DNA of 64,000 nt, taken from NCBI RefSeq assembly GCF_000346465.2, contig NC_034011.1, forward strand, positions 11,093,195-11,157,194, read 5' to 3'. The notes beneath the pieces are model-generated. The model made no database searches, had not been told where the DNA came from, and saw only the letters and a program-made list of their open reading frames with translations. The stretch's first letter is position 1; the number at the start of each line of letters is the position of its first letter. The translations under genes and the position numbers were made by a program. This DNA comes from Prunus persica (lineage: Eukaryota; Streptophyta; Magnoliopsida; Rosales; Rosaceae). Of this stretch, positions 46,076-57,278 are shown in pieces.

Positions 46076-46528
46076 TGTGGGGACCAAATCTCATTTGTCG
46101 TGGCTTAACCCATATGCCACAACCAAAAGACGTGGGATGATCGAGCTTTCCTCCCACTAGAGAAGTGCAGAGTGAGGGAGACGCAAATCACTCATCTAAT
46201 CCCATTACACCTCATCTGATCCCACTACCATGAAGTGGGGGACGGGATGCGCAAGGCTAGGAAAGCATGACCAAACCCACGAACTCCAAACGCTATAAAA
46301 ACCCGGCTAGACCTCCAGCCAAAGGGGACAAAAATTGAATTAAACATTAAGAGTACGCTGCGCAAATACTGACTTAAGCGTCGGAGTGACTTTTGCAGGT
46401 ACTCACCCCTCTTCCATAGTTTGACCTCGGGAACAAAGTTCGGAGTTCTCTTTCGACCAAAGAAGTGTGCGGACTTCAGTCAAGAACCTGTGGAGGTATT
46501 TCTTCTTGAAAGAAATCTTGCTCCAATA
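46076..46528 (+). repeat. 5' LTR of the second Tat element
   Basis: Starts TGTGGGGACC and ends CTCCAATA (CTCCAACA in the other LTR, so the terminal CA has mutated). A TATA-like CGCTATAAAAACCC lies near 46290. Confidence 0.93.
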
Positions 46529-46530
46529 GT

Positions 46531-46549
46531 TGGCGCCGTCTATGGGAAT
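46531..46549 (+). other. Primer-binding site of the second Tat element
   Basis: TGGCGCCGTCTATGGGAAT follows the LTR after two bases. Its first eight bases match the complement of the CGGCGCCA 3' end of plant tRNA-Asp, the primer used by many Tat and Athila elements; the rest matches poorly. Confidence 0.8.
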
Positions 46550-46570
46550 CTCGCAAAGTTGATCATAAAT

Positions 46571-48180
46571 ATGACTGAACCTGCACAGGGAACTCCAAAC
46601 ACTTCCATCCCAGGGAATGGGACATCCACTCCTCGACTCGGAAGCGTAAGGTCCAACCCCCAGGATGGGGAACCAAGCCTTGATGTTATCCAATTGAGGG
46701 AAATCATGAAAGAGCTGCATGAAACGACAAAGGTAGCGGAGAAAGCTCTGGAAAAGGCGCAAAACACTACTTTCCATGAGGGCCCAAAAGAGGGCAAGAG
46801 GAAGCATAGGCATGAGATCTCTGAGGGAGACTCCTCCAGCAGCACACACTCGAGCTTCTGGGACAAGGCCACGGTAGGAGATCTAGACAAATATCGCGAC
46901 CTGCATGAAATGGCAAAGAGGGTGAAGAACACTGATTTGCACAATCAGATCGAGAGGATTGTCAGAGGGTACAAGCCATAAACACCCGCAGAACTAGATT
47001 TGGAGGCCTGCGAAAGGAATTTGCAAGTCGCCATTCACGGAAGACATCCTGAAAGCCAAGAAGCCAGTTAAGTTCACCCAACCTAAGTTTAAGCTGTTTG
47101 AGGGCACTACCGATCCCATTGAGCATATCTACCATTTCCAACAACAAATGGTGCTCGAAGGAGATGACGAGGCCCTGTTATGTAAGTTGTTCCCCTCAAG
47201 CTTGTCAGGATCGGCCCTGATCTGGTTTACACAGTTGAAACCAAGGTCTATTGGCGGTTTCACCCAACTCTCTGAAATGTTTATATCTCAGTACATTTGC
47301 AATCAAAAGAGGAGAAAAGATGTCACGATCCTATTTAGCACAAAGCAAAGTACTGGAGAAAGTCTTAAAGACTACTTGAGGCGTTTTACGGAGCAAATGT
47401 CTACTCTTGAGGAGTGCGATTCTCATACTGCTTCATTGGCATTTCGTGAGGGGGTCATACCTGGAACAAAGATGCACAGGTCTCTAGTGAAGACCCCACC
47501 AGTGGATATGAGGGAAGTAATGGCCCGAGTGGATGGAATCATTAGACTAGAAGAAGAAGAGCTCACCCAGTCAAAATGAGCCACTTCCACCATTGCGATC
47601 CCAAAGCCTCCATCAGAGCAAAAGGTGGAGACGAAGTGATATTCCTTGAGACAAGAGCTTAGCAACGGACCTAGGCAAAGCCAACCCTTCACTAGTCTCA
47701 CGGTGAGTTTAGCCAAACTTTTTCACGAGAACAAGGGCAAAGGTATATTTCGAACGCCGCCTGCGATCTGCGAATCCCCAGAAAAGCGAGATAGGAACAA
47801 GATGTGCGCCCATCATAACGACTTTGGATATACTACTGATGAGTGCCAAAGTCTCGGGTACCCGGTGGAGGCAATGCTGACAAAGGGAATGTTATCCCAG
47901 TACCGCGCTAAACCTGAGAATAGGGCAAATGAAGAGGGTGGGTCAAAAACAATGACCGGCAATATCGCAAATGAAGAATTGCTGGAGATCAACACCATCC
48001 ACGGTCAACCGAATCCCGTGGAAGGAAAAGTGGCTCGATCCCGGTTTGAAAAAAGACGAGCCGAAAAGGTGAGACGCATAAACGGGATCGCATCTGCCTT
48101 TGAATTTGCCAAAGCCTTAGAGAATATTAGAGTCATCTCATTCACGCAGAAAGATATGGAGGAAATTGAGTTCCCTCACA
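46571..48180 (+). pseudogene. gag: gag of the second Tat element
   Basis: Starts MTEPAQGTPN at 46571. A stop at 46979-46981 and a frame change are followed by the gag domain (about 47030-47580) with KLFEGTTDPIEHIYHFQQQM, SGSALIWFTQLKPRSI and ESLKDYLRRFTEQM signatures. A further segment (47646-48180) has a CAHHNDFGYTTDEC knuckle-like motif. A TGA at 47577-47579 separates the two. The gag product forms the particle that packages element RNA. Confidence 0.85.
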
Positions 48181-48640
48181 ATGACGCGTTAATGGTGACC
48201 CTCTGTGTTGCCAATTCGATGGTAAAAAGAGTGATGATTGATGGGGGAAGTAGCGTAGACGTGTTATTCTGGAGCACCTTCAAAAGAATGAAGCTGGATG
48301 AAAAAGAGATTCAGCCAAACCCAACACAATCTACAGGTTTGAAGGGACAAAAGCTCAACTAATCGGAGACGTGACTATACCGGTTATTGCCGCAGGTAAG
48401 ACCATATTCGTTACTTTCGTAGTTGTAGACGCACTGAGCGCGTATAACACTATAATGGGAAGAAACTGGATTCATCGAATGGATGGAGAAGCATCGACAC
48501 GTTGCCAGGTGATGAGTTGCATGTCCAAAGATGGGAGAACCACAGTCGATATCAAGGGGGATCAAGTGGAGGCCAGACGATGCTACAACATAGCAACTAA
48601 CCTTAAGGCTGCAACTCCGCAGCAGGGCGAGGATTTATAG
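48180..48640 (+). pseudogene. Retropepsin of the second Tat element
   Basis: The active-site motif VMIDGGSSVDVLF (about 48233-48271) keeps the catalytic Asp. A stop and frameshift near 48360 is followed by VVVDALSAYNTIMGRNWIH, the C-terminal protease signature. It would process gag-pol. Confidence 0.82.
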
Positions 48641-48646
48641 CAATTA

Positions 48647-49762
48647 ATGGAGGACCCACCAGAACAAAAGGAGGAGGATAACTCAAAGCTTCCGACGATC
48701 GAACCACTCAAGGAAGAAGTTCTGGATCCCTCTTACCCTGATAGAAAAGTGTTGGTGGGCTCCCTCCTATCTAAAGATGAGGTAGACCAACTAATGGAGT
48801 TATTAAGAGAGAATAAGGACATGTTTGCATGGTCACATAAAGACATGCCGGGGATCGACCCGGAGATCGCGTGTCATCGGCTGAACGCTGATCCAAACCA
48901 CCCTCCGTATCAACAGAAGCAGAGGAGGTTCGCACCTCAGCAAAACCAAATTATTAGCGATGAAGTGGACCGATTACTCGAGGCAGGATTCATTCGAGAA
49001 GTGTGGTGTCCGACCTGGGTCTCGAATGTCGTGGTAGTAAGTAAAAAGGATGGGAGATGGCATGTGTTCGTAGACTACATTAACCTGAATAAGGCGTGCC
49101 CAAAAGACTGTTATCCGATACCAAAGATCGATCAAATGGTAGATGCCACTGCCGGGTATGAACTTCTCTCATTCTTGGACTCCTATTCGGGGTATAATCA
49201 AATCCCAATGGCAATTGAGGACCAGGAAAAGATGGCATTCGTCACCGAGCGAGGCTTGTATTGTTACACAGTGATGCCATTCGGGCTAAAGAATGCAGGG
49301 TCGACGTATCAAAGATTAGTGAATAAGATGTTCAAAAGCCAGATTGGCAAAACAATAGAGGTTTACATCGACGACATGGTCGTCAAGAGCCAGGAAAAAT
49401 CCCAACATATCAAGCACCTAGAAGAAGTCTTCAACATACTGAGGAGGTATCACATGCGACTTAACCCAAAGAAGTGCGCATTCGGTGTTTCATCGGGGCA
49501 ATTCTTGGGGCAAATAGTGAACAAGCGAGCCATTGAGCCCAATCCATCGAAGGTGGAGGCGCTGCGGGATATGCCTGATCCAAGAATGCCTAGAGATGTG
49601 CAGGTTCTGACTGGGCGAATAGCGACTCTCAGCCGATTCATTTCAAGATCGTTGGATCGTTGTAAGCCATTCTTCCAAGCAATTCGAAATAAGGACAGAA
49701 GCATATGGGGGCCGGAACAAAGAGAAGCCTTCGAGCAGGTAGAGAAGCCTTCGAGCAGGTGA
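48647..49762 (+). pseudogene. Reverse transcriptase of the second Tat element
   Basis: An open stretch of 371 codons includes DMFAWSHKDMPGIDPEI, VDYINLNKACPKDCYP, YTVMPFGLKNAGSTYQR and the catalytic YIDD box, with LNPKKCAFGV after it; the polymerase core is intact. The frame is then broken by a perfect 20-bp tandem duplication (49721-49740 repeated at 49741-49760), which ends the ORF at 49762 while RNase H continues in another frame from 49705. Confidence 0.92.
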
Positions 49763-50580
49763 AGAAGTACCTCGCCAATCCCCTGACCCTGACTATTCCA
49801 AAGCAAGGTGAACCTTTGTACCTATACATGGCTGTCACTGAAATTGCTGTAAGTGATGTACTGCTAAGGGAGGAAAATTCAATCCAGCAACCCATATTTT
49901 ATGTGAGCAAGAGCTTAATTGAGGTCGAGAAAAGATATACACTGGCTGAGAAACTCATTTTAGCTTTAGTGACGGCCAAGCGAAAACTTCGCCAATACTC
50001 CGAGGCACACACGATCATAGTATCGACGACCCAACCAATCAGAGCTGTCATGTTAAAGCCTGACCTCTCAGGAAGAGTTACAAATTGAACCATTGAGCTC
50101 GGAGCATTATACATTAGATAGCAACCTCGGACAGCCCAGAAGGGTCAGGTAATTGCCGATTTCTTAGTAGAATGCTATCCACCTGACAAACAATAGGAAA
50201 ATCACGATGAAGTTAAGGAAGCAACAAACCTGGACAAGGCCCAATGGGAATTGTATGTAGACGGATCATCTAATCAGGCAGGAGCCAGAGTAGGAATTGT
50301 CTTCTCGTTGCCTGAAGGAGTGGACCTGGAATACTCCGTCCGATTAGACTTCCCCGCTTCAAACAACGTGGCGGAATACGAAGCCCTAGCGTTGGGACTC
50401 TAACTAGCAAGGACACTGAAGGTGGGACGCTTAGTTGTCCATAGCGACTCTCGCCTCATAGTCGGTCAGATAACTAATGAATACGCGACTAAGGATGAAT
50501 GAATGGGGGCATATCAACGGTTAGTAAAGGATTTAGCCAGCAAGTTCGAAAAAATAGAGTTCGAACGGATACCAAGATAA
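49705..50580 (+). pseudogene. RNase H and archaeal-type RNase H of the second Tat element
   Basis: The ordinary gypsy RNase H region (49705-50088) reads EPLYLYMAVTEIAVSDVLLR and KRYTLAEKLILALVTAKRKL and stops at 50086. The second, archaeal-type RNase H (from about 50245) shows WELYVDGSSNQAG, NNVAEYEALALGL, then a TAA at 50401-50403, and VVHSDSRLIVGQI. The duplicate RNase H supports the Tat assignment. Confidence 0.82.
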
Positions 50581-51957
50581 ATGAACGTTCAAGAAGATCG
50601 CTTGGCCTACGCCGCATCAACATTGGTGGAAGACATGAGGGTCGCCTCAGTAGAACTCCTATCGAGCCCCAGTATACCAACTGGTCCTGGAGTTATGCAG
50701 ATTGATGCCGAAGAAGAAACGTGGATGACTCCAATCATGAACTATCCCACAAAGGGAACCCAACCCAATGACCCGATCGAGGCAAGAAAATTACGAATAA
50801 ATGCTGCAAGGTATGCCATTATAGATGACACACTTTTTCGTAAGTCCTTTTCAGGGCCATATCTCAGATGCCTCGATTCACGTGAAGCTGAATGGGCACT
50901 AAAAGAAATACACCAAGCGACATGTGGGAACCACACGGGTGGGAGGAGTTTAGCCCACAAAGCGCTGACCCATGGATATTTTTGGCCTTACATGGCCTGT
51001 GATGCAGAACAATTTTCACGAAAATACGACAAATGTCAAAGGCATGCACCCCTTATCAGACAACCAGCCGAGGAACTTAACCCTGTTGTAAGGCCTTGGC
51101 CATTCGCCTGCTGGGGATTGGACATCGTGGGACCACTTCCCACCGCAGTGTGGGGCAAGAAGTTCGTCCTTTTGGCCACTAACTACTTCACCAAATGGGT
51201 GGAGGTCGAGGCTTACAAGATAGTGACCCAAACATATGTGGTAAGATTCGTATGGTGGAATATAATTTGTCATTTTGGGATACCAAGGGCCATCGTGACG
51301 GACAACGGAACTCAGTTCGATAACCGCAAATTTAGAAGTTACTGTGAGGCAAAAAGGATCATTCAACAGTTCTCGTCCCGGAGTTATCCTCAAGGAAACG
51401 GACAAGCCTAGAAAACTAATCGTACGATCTTCGATTGCTTGAAGAGAAGGCTTGAACAGCGCAAAGGCAAATGGTCGGAGGAACTACCAAACGTATTATG
51501 GGCATACCGCACTACCAAATGAAAACCAACCGGCTAAAGCCTTTTTTCCTTGGCATATGGAACTGAAGCCGTCATCCCCACAGAAATTGGATTACCCACA
51601 GTCAGGACGTTGGTGGTAGAGAGTAATGATAATGAACAACAACTAGCTCACAACCTTGACATGCTTGAAGAAAAGTGAGAAGCTACAGCGTTACGACTTG
51701 CCAACTATCAGAACCAGGCAGCCAATTACTTCAACAAACGAGTACGACATAGGAAATTCAAAATAGGCGAGTGGGTACTCAGAAAGGTCATGGAGAATAC
51801 TAAGGACCTAAACGCAGGAAAATTTGGACGGACATGGGAAGGACTGTACGAGGTAACGGAGGTTTATGGAAAAGGGGCCTATATGCTGAGGCATATCGAG
51901 AGCGGTCAATATGTACCGCGCCCTTAGAACGCAATTCATCTGAGGAAGTATTTCATT
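50581..51957 (+). pseudogene. int: Integrase of the second Tat element
   Basis: The zinc-binding region reads IHQATCGNHTGG to KYDKCQRH; the first of the two Cys residues, normally in KCDKCQRH, is Tyr. The catalytic core has the first Asp (GLDIVGPLP) and the second (VTDNGTQFD). The third catalytic residue, the Glu of the usual GQAE motif, is replaced by an amber stop (TAG 51409-51411). Homology continues after the stop ([13 protein letters not shown]) to about 51957 with further stops. It is inactive as written. Confidence 0.9.
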
Positions 51958-52529
51958 TGAGTTTTTTCATTTCTTTGTCGCTTTCATCTTTCTGTCATTT
52001 GCGATTTTTCCCTAAATTGTCCATCATTCGATGAACGCTTAATGGAACACGTATTTTCTTTACATTTGAACTGTTTGGTCGAAGGCCATGTCTGTTAAAT
52101 TAGCATTACTCGAACGCACGTGGTCGAAGACCTTGTGAATAAGAAAATGAATATACTACTCTATGGGCATATAAGGTGCATGGCCAAAAAGCAAAAAGTA
52201 CGATTGAAGACGTGGCCGAAGATCAAGCATGAAGAAGCGGTTGAAGATCGCGCACAAGGATGCGATTGGAAATCGAGCATAAAGAAGTGATCGGAGATTA
52301 CGACATGATCGGGGACCATGACATGGTTAGAGATCAAGCAACATGAATAAGAATGCAGATATGACAGGGTCAAAGACCTCATGATTAAACATAACACTAG
52401 CATTAGGCCATTATGGCCATAAAAGGAAAAAACATGAAATGTTTTTTTGAGGAAGGCCTCTGAATTATTCAAAGCTGGAGAATACATAAAACTACTGATT
52501 CTATAGGTACGACCCATAAGTAGCACGAG
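51958..52529. other. Non-coding spacer with degenerate AT/GA-rich repeats
   Basis: Lies between integrase and the antisense ORF. It holds several loosely repeated GAAGATC/GATCAAGCATGAAGAA-like strings (about 52200-52340), with no coding region recognised. Confidence 0.5.
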
Positions 52530-53126
52530 CTAGTCTGACGCCAAGGGCAGACGATCCCAATCCACGTAGGGATAAACCATTTTGGCCTTGGCACGGAAGT
52601 GGTGGATACCCTGTCTAAATCCGTCTCGTATGTCATCAGAATGGGCGGCGGACACGGCGCGATCTACATCAGCAAGATCACTCCAAAGGCGACTCACTTG
52701 GGCACCAACACATGCCAGATCCTCTTTGAGTAGGTCGCGTTCCATCAGCAGCATGTTATGGTCGAAGTGGAAGGAGCAGCAAGGAACACGAGACGAATCG
52801 GCTTCATCTCGTGCCCTTAGGGTACTCCTTCTCATCGTAGCCTTCCCTCCACCTCTGGCATCACCAGACTGAGACCTAGACCCACGAAGTGAATCGGGGA
52901 CCGCCAAGTAATCTGAAGCATTTGTCGGAGAGTTGGTAGAAGAATCTTGACAACATATCTCAATGATTCCGTTAGGGCTCTTGGAATCTCGTTGCGAGAA
53001 CTCCCTCCTTGACAGAGGTGAAGCCCTCATCCTCGGAGAATCTCCTTTCTTTGGAATATCTACGCAAAGACGGAAGTGGAGTTTTAGCTTACGTCTATGA
53101 GCCATGAGTGGGATAGGTATGTTCAC
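52530..53126 (-). CDS. Antisense ORF of 198 codons in the second Tat element
   Basis: Open from an ATG at 53126 (a second ATG, MAHRRKLK, at 53102 is an alternative start) to 52530. The N-terminal half is rich in Ser, Arg and Lys; the C-terminal half (HNMLLMERDLLKEDLA onward) is predicted by eye to be helical. I do not recognise a domain. It follows the Transposase_28-like gene on the same strand about 320 bp downstream and might be its last exon or a separate gene. Confidence 0.45.
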   Translation of the reverse strand: MNIPIPLMAHRRKLKLHFRLCVDIPKKGDSPRMRASPLSRREFSQRDSKSPNGIIEICCQDSSTNSPTNASDYLAVPDSLRGSRSQSGDARGGGKATMRRSTLRARDEADSSRVPCCSFHFDHNMLLMERDLLKEDLACVGAQVSRLWSDLADVDRAVSAAHSDDIRDGFRQGIHHFRAKAKMVYPYVDWDRLPLASD

Positions 53127-53443
53127 CTAAAAATTGAATTACCCTTTACGTAGAAGTTCACTTAGAGACGTAGCTCACGAAGGAACGCCTGGTAAGGGTG
53201 TAATGCGGAGGCGATAGGATATCCAATCCTTGCTTTTTGAATTTGAAAATGGCGATTCATCTTGAGCCTCTGGTACTTACATCAGAGTTAAAATTCAAAT
53301 TAAGTGGATAACTTATAAAGTCTGATAAAGTGAGCCAGGAAGTCTGGGAACGAACCTAAGATAACCAAGTACATCAAAACAAAGACAAAGGCGAAAGGAA
53401 AATACAATAAGTAATGAACGAAGCAAAAGCAACCTAGGGCGCA

Positions 53444-55293
53444 TCATCCAGCAGGTGAAGTGAAGCCCGAAAATCCAAGGACGGGCCCTGTACTGGCAAT
53501 AGACGATGCAACATTAGCGTTAGGGACAACGGTCCCAATTGACCCAGAATGGGTTGGCCCATGAAGGGCTGCCGGTGGGATCCTGTGATGAGGGATGTAA
53601 CCAAACGGAAGACGATCATCAGGATGCATACCCTGAAAAAGTTCGTAGCCAATAGGGTCAAATTCCAACTCATCATTATAGTTATCTGGGCTCGCCACAA
53701 ACCTGTTCTTAGAGGGTTGTTGACCTTGAACCCAACCGTATCGGAATTGCCTGGCCATCTCAACCCTGATCTGCTTGGTGTTGGCCTGATACTCCTCGTC
53801 CCTATTACATGCGGCATCCACCAGTTCTTGCTTAAGGCAGTCAACCTCCATCCATACAGTGCTTTGGCCGCTTCTCAAGTTTCGTAGTTCGTCCCGTTGC
53901 TGTTCAAGCTCAGTCTCACATTCTTTTATGCGATTCCCGCTAAGTTTGAGGGTTGCCGTTTTTTCGCATATCTCACGGTTCAAAGCCTGAAACCTCGCCA
54001 TTTGCGCGTTGTGAAGACCAACCATCTGCGAGAAGTAAAAAGTGAGCATTAAACAGGCAACTATGATAGGGCATGGCAATTGGATAACACCAGCACAAAT
54101 CCTAAACGTACCACGTTCAAGCACTGTGATTGGTAGCCCCACATCTATCCATCAGTCATGGTCGTGAAATCGTTCTCGCCTAGTGAGCTAGCGGGAGTGG
54201 GGGCATGAGGGACTTGCTGAGGCTAGGACGGAGTACTAGAAGCAGATACATTGGGTGAGCCCAAACCCAAGATGACCTGTGAAGCATGGCGAGATTTCTT
54301 CGCAGACCCGAAGAGCTCGGGCTCTTTTCCTGGTTTCTTTTTCCTACGCCCCGGGACCGACAATGAGCGTGGCGCTGACATATCTGACTGATCAGGCTCA
54401 GGCCTGGATACCCAGTCCTCGGAGCTGCTGTGTTAAGCTAACTCAACCTCCCTTTCTTGAAAGCTGGCCCAGATACGAGACGCTGAATCCTTAGTGCAAC
54501 AAAGGTCAACGTCGACGGAGCAAATGTCTTTGAACAAGTTTATTCCACGTAGGCTTGGCTCAGCTAAACTGAATGAGAGGTAATTCGTCGAACGACAAGC
54601 AGTGGAGAGACGGATAAGAGTAGTAGGGTCGAGAAAGCGTGTGATATCCCACCCTCGACCAGCTAAGTTCTCCTCCAACCAAGCGATCTGGTCCTCAGAA
54701 AGGAGACACTTTTTGTCCGACGGAAGTATTGCAAAAAAGAGGTTAGTTAGACCTGCAAAAAGACAATAAGCTGTATTTCAAAGACATAAATATGTATACC
54801 AGGTTTTCGGCCAAACTCAAACGGGATAGGCATGTTAGACATCTCAGGCGCCGTTCACTCCCCAGTGATTAAGAGAGGTTGGTTTTTCCAGTACTTGGTG
54901 AAAATGGGCTTACAAGTAAATACCTTTTTACCAGACCCGGACGTAAAAAAGTAGTGACTTTCCCCCCTAACACAAGCCAAGTCATAAAGGTAAATGAAAT
55001 CCTTAAAGTTAAGGGACACACCCCATTTCAAACCGACGGCTAGAAACCCATATATGAGAAGGTAAGAATTCGGGTTCAGCTGCATGGGGTAAAGGCCTAG
55101 GAAGAACAGGAGCATATGAAAAAGGGGGTGGAATGAAACCCCTAGGGATACCGGCATCGGTGTACATATCTGACCCCAAAGGCAGAGGATCGATCCCCAC
55201 GTTATCGGGAACACATCCTTTAGTGCGAGCCTTAAGTATCTCGTAGTTCGGTGGGACACCACCGGACTTGGGCCAAATATCGTGGTTCGACAT
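53444..55293 (-). pseudogene. Antisense Transposase_28-like (putative gypsy-type transposon) gene with introns
   Basis: Starts at ATG 55293 (MSNHDIWPKSGG). The region around 55130-54860 reads HMLLFFLGLYPMQLNPNSY and then GFLAVGLKWGVSLNFKDF, the pattern of the plant 'putative gypsy-type transposon' domain (Transposase_28, PF04195). A frameshift near 55130 and a TGA at about 54856 interrupt it. A short intron lies near 54801-54752, then an exon from about 54751 to 54433 and beyond, a Lys/Arg-rich segment near 54330, an intron at about 54111-54029 (GTACG to TTCTCGCAG), and a final exon (54028-53444) with a heptad-rich coiled coil (ICEKTATLKLSGNRI region). Function is unknown. It lies opposite to gag-pol, like the plant-mobile-domain gene of the other element. 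Confidence 0.68.
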
Positions 55294-55782
55294 GAAAATA
55301 TCAAAGATGAAAATATTACTTACTAGGTAGTGGCAAGAACAAGAACCCTTCGGCGGAGTTCTCAAACACACAGAACACTTTCTTCTCCCTTCGCGCCTAG
55401 AGCTTATATGTGAAGAACAAAAGCAAAGTGTAGACGGTTTTACAGGTGAGTGCATCTCTATCGATCAACCTTTTTATAACAGGGGAAAAATTGGGAAAAT
55501 AATTCACAGAAGTCACGGGAAGAGGTTTTTCAAAAGCAAAGATAAGGTTCGCACGGACGGCTCAGATATTTGCCTTAGGCTATGGCAACAAAGCCTGGCT
55601 TGACATGACCAATCGAAATTATTTTTACCCAGCGCATGCGCTTCAACAAAAGACAAGTGAGAGCAACAGATGTGAGCAATGAGTGATGCAAAGTAGTAAG
55701 TACACCTACGGAGCTAGGTTTGTTCAACCCCTCATGCAAAAACTAGATCGTGGACCGTTTGGGAGTCGGCAAAAAAAAAAAA
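55294..55782. other. Upstream region of the antisense gene
   Basis: Probable promoter and leader of the antisense gene: a GGTTGATCGATAGAGATGC segment near 55450-55470 (minus) and AT-rich stretches. No other coding region was recognised. Confidence 0.3.
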
Positions 55783-56225
55783 AAGTCTGTGAACACCTGG
55801 GGTCAATTGAGAAACCGAAGGCCCACGAGTTCGGAAGGACAACTAAGGGGTTTTTGGGGCCCGTAGGGACAGCTCAAGCGCGCAAAAAAAAAAACAAAAA
55901 ACAAAAAATCATCATGAACACCTTGGGTCGGTTGAGAAACCGGAGGTGCACGGGTCTGGAAGGATAGCTAAGGGTTTTTTAGGCTCGCGCAGGCGGCTCA
56001 AAGGCAAGGAAAAAAAAGAATAAGAAAAAAAAAGTGCATGTACACCTTTGGTCGGTCGAGAAACCGAAGGTGCACGGTTCCAGAAGGACAGCTAAGGGGT
56101 TTTGGGCTCGCCCGAACGACTCAAACGCAAGAGAAAAAGAGAAGAAGAAAACCAAAAAAAAAAAAAAAAAGTGCATGGACACCTTGGATCAATTGAAGAA
56201 CCAAAGGCGCATGGGTTCAGAAGGT
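55783..56225 (+). repeat. About 125-bp tandem repeat, about 4 units
   Basis: Units start near ACACCTTGGGTCGGTTGAG, contain AAACCGAAGGYGCACG and AGCTAAGGGGTTTT, and end in a poly-A-rich spacer (AAAAAAAAGAAAA). Copies begin near 55789, 55917, 56040 and 56177. They lie between the antisense gene and the 3' LTR. Confidence 0.8.
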
Positions 56226-56319
56226 GAGCTAATGAATATTGGAATCCATTTGAGATCGGCTAGCAAAGAGAAAAGAAAGAGCACGGGGCCCACCGGATTA
56301 GCAAAAACTCAAAGTCAAG

Positions 56320-56840
56320 GGGATGGGATCGGCCAGGAGAAAGAAACTAATGGACATAACACCTGAGGATGGGATCAGCTAGGAGAGAGAAACCAAGAAT
56401 TATGGGACCCACCGAATTGGCAAAAACTCAAAGCCATGGGGATGGGATCAGCCAGGAGAGAGAAACTAAAACACATGACACTTGGGGATGGGATCGGCCA
56501 AGAGAGAGAAACTAAAGCACATGATACCTGGGGATGGGATCAGCCAGGAGAAAGAAACCAAGAATTATGGGACCCACCGAATTGGCAAAAACTCAAAGAT
56601 AAGGGGATGGGATCGGCTAGGAGAGAGAAATTAAAGCACATGACACCTGGGGATGGATCAGCCTGGAGAGAGAAACTAAAGCACATGACACCTGGGGATA
56701 GGATCAGCCAGGAGAGAGAAACCAAGAATTATGGGACCCACCGAATTGGTAAAAACTCAAAACCAAGGGGATGGGATCAGCCAGGAGAGAGAAACCAAGA
56801 AGTATGGGCCCATCGCGTTGGCAACAGCTCAAAACCAAGC
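56320..56840 (+). repeat. GGGATGGGATCAGCCAGGAG tandem repeat
   Basis: At least eight variant units of about 50-110 bp contain GGGATGGGATCRGCCAGGAG, AGAGAAACYAARR, CATGACACCTGG and GGGACCCACCGAATTGGYAAA. Larger composite units repeat inside the array, showing successive unequal duplication. It lies just upstream of the polypurine tract. Confidence 0.85.
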
Positions 56841-57257
56841 GCACCAGAACTGGGGTCGGTTAGCCAAGAGGAAAATGCGCAGGGGCCCACCAGATCAGCA
56901 AAGGCGCAGAAATCCAAAATAAATAAAAGGGCCCACTTGCATATGGGATCGGCTGTCCGCACTTGGATACACCACATAGGGGTAACAGTCCATAGTTGGA
57001 ACTTGAAAAGTTAGCAATGTGCATGAAAGTCCACATTTGAATATTTCACATGCAAGGTGCGAAAGCAACATGCATGGGTTAGTGATAAGCCAATAGGAAT
57101 CATGTTTTTGGGCTTGACCAGCAAGCCCAAGGGAAAAGGTATGGCCTACTTAGGCTCAGCCATGAGCCCATCCGGATGACATGTGCTCAACCAGAAGAAA
57201 CCCTATTCCAAAATCCCACTTAGATCATTTTTCCCTCTCCACCCGCGAAGCGTGTAG

Positions 57258-57278
57258 AGAGGAAAAAAGGGGGGGCAC
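57258..57278 (+). other. Polypurine tract of the second Tat element
   Basis: The AGAGAGGAAAAAAGGGGGGG tract ends two bases before the 3' LTR (GCAC then TGTGGGG), the expected place for plus-strand priming. Confidence 0.85.

Noticed and set aside
52582..52872. Plus-strand ORF of 96 codons opposite the 198-codon antisense ORF
   Set aside because: It is a shadow frame of the longer minus-strand ORF, which fits the antisense gene context better.
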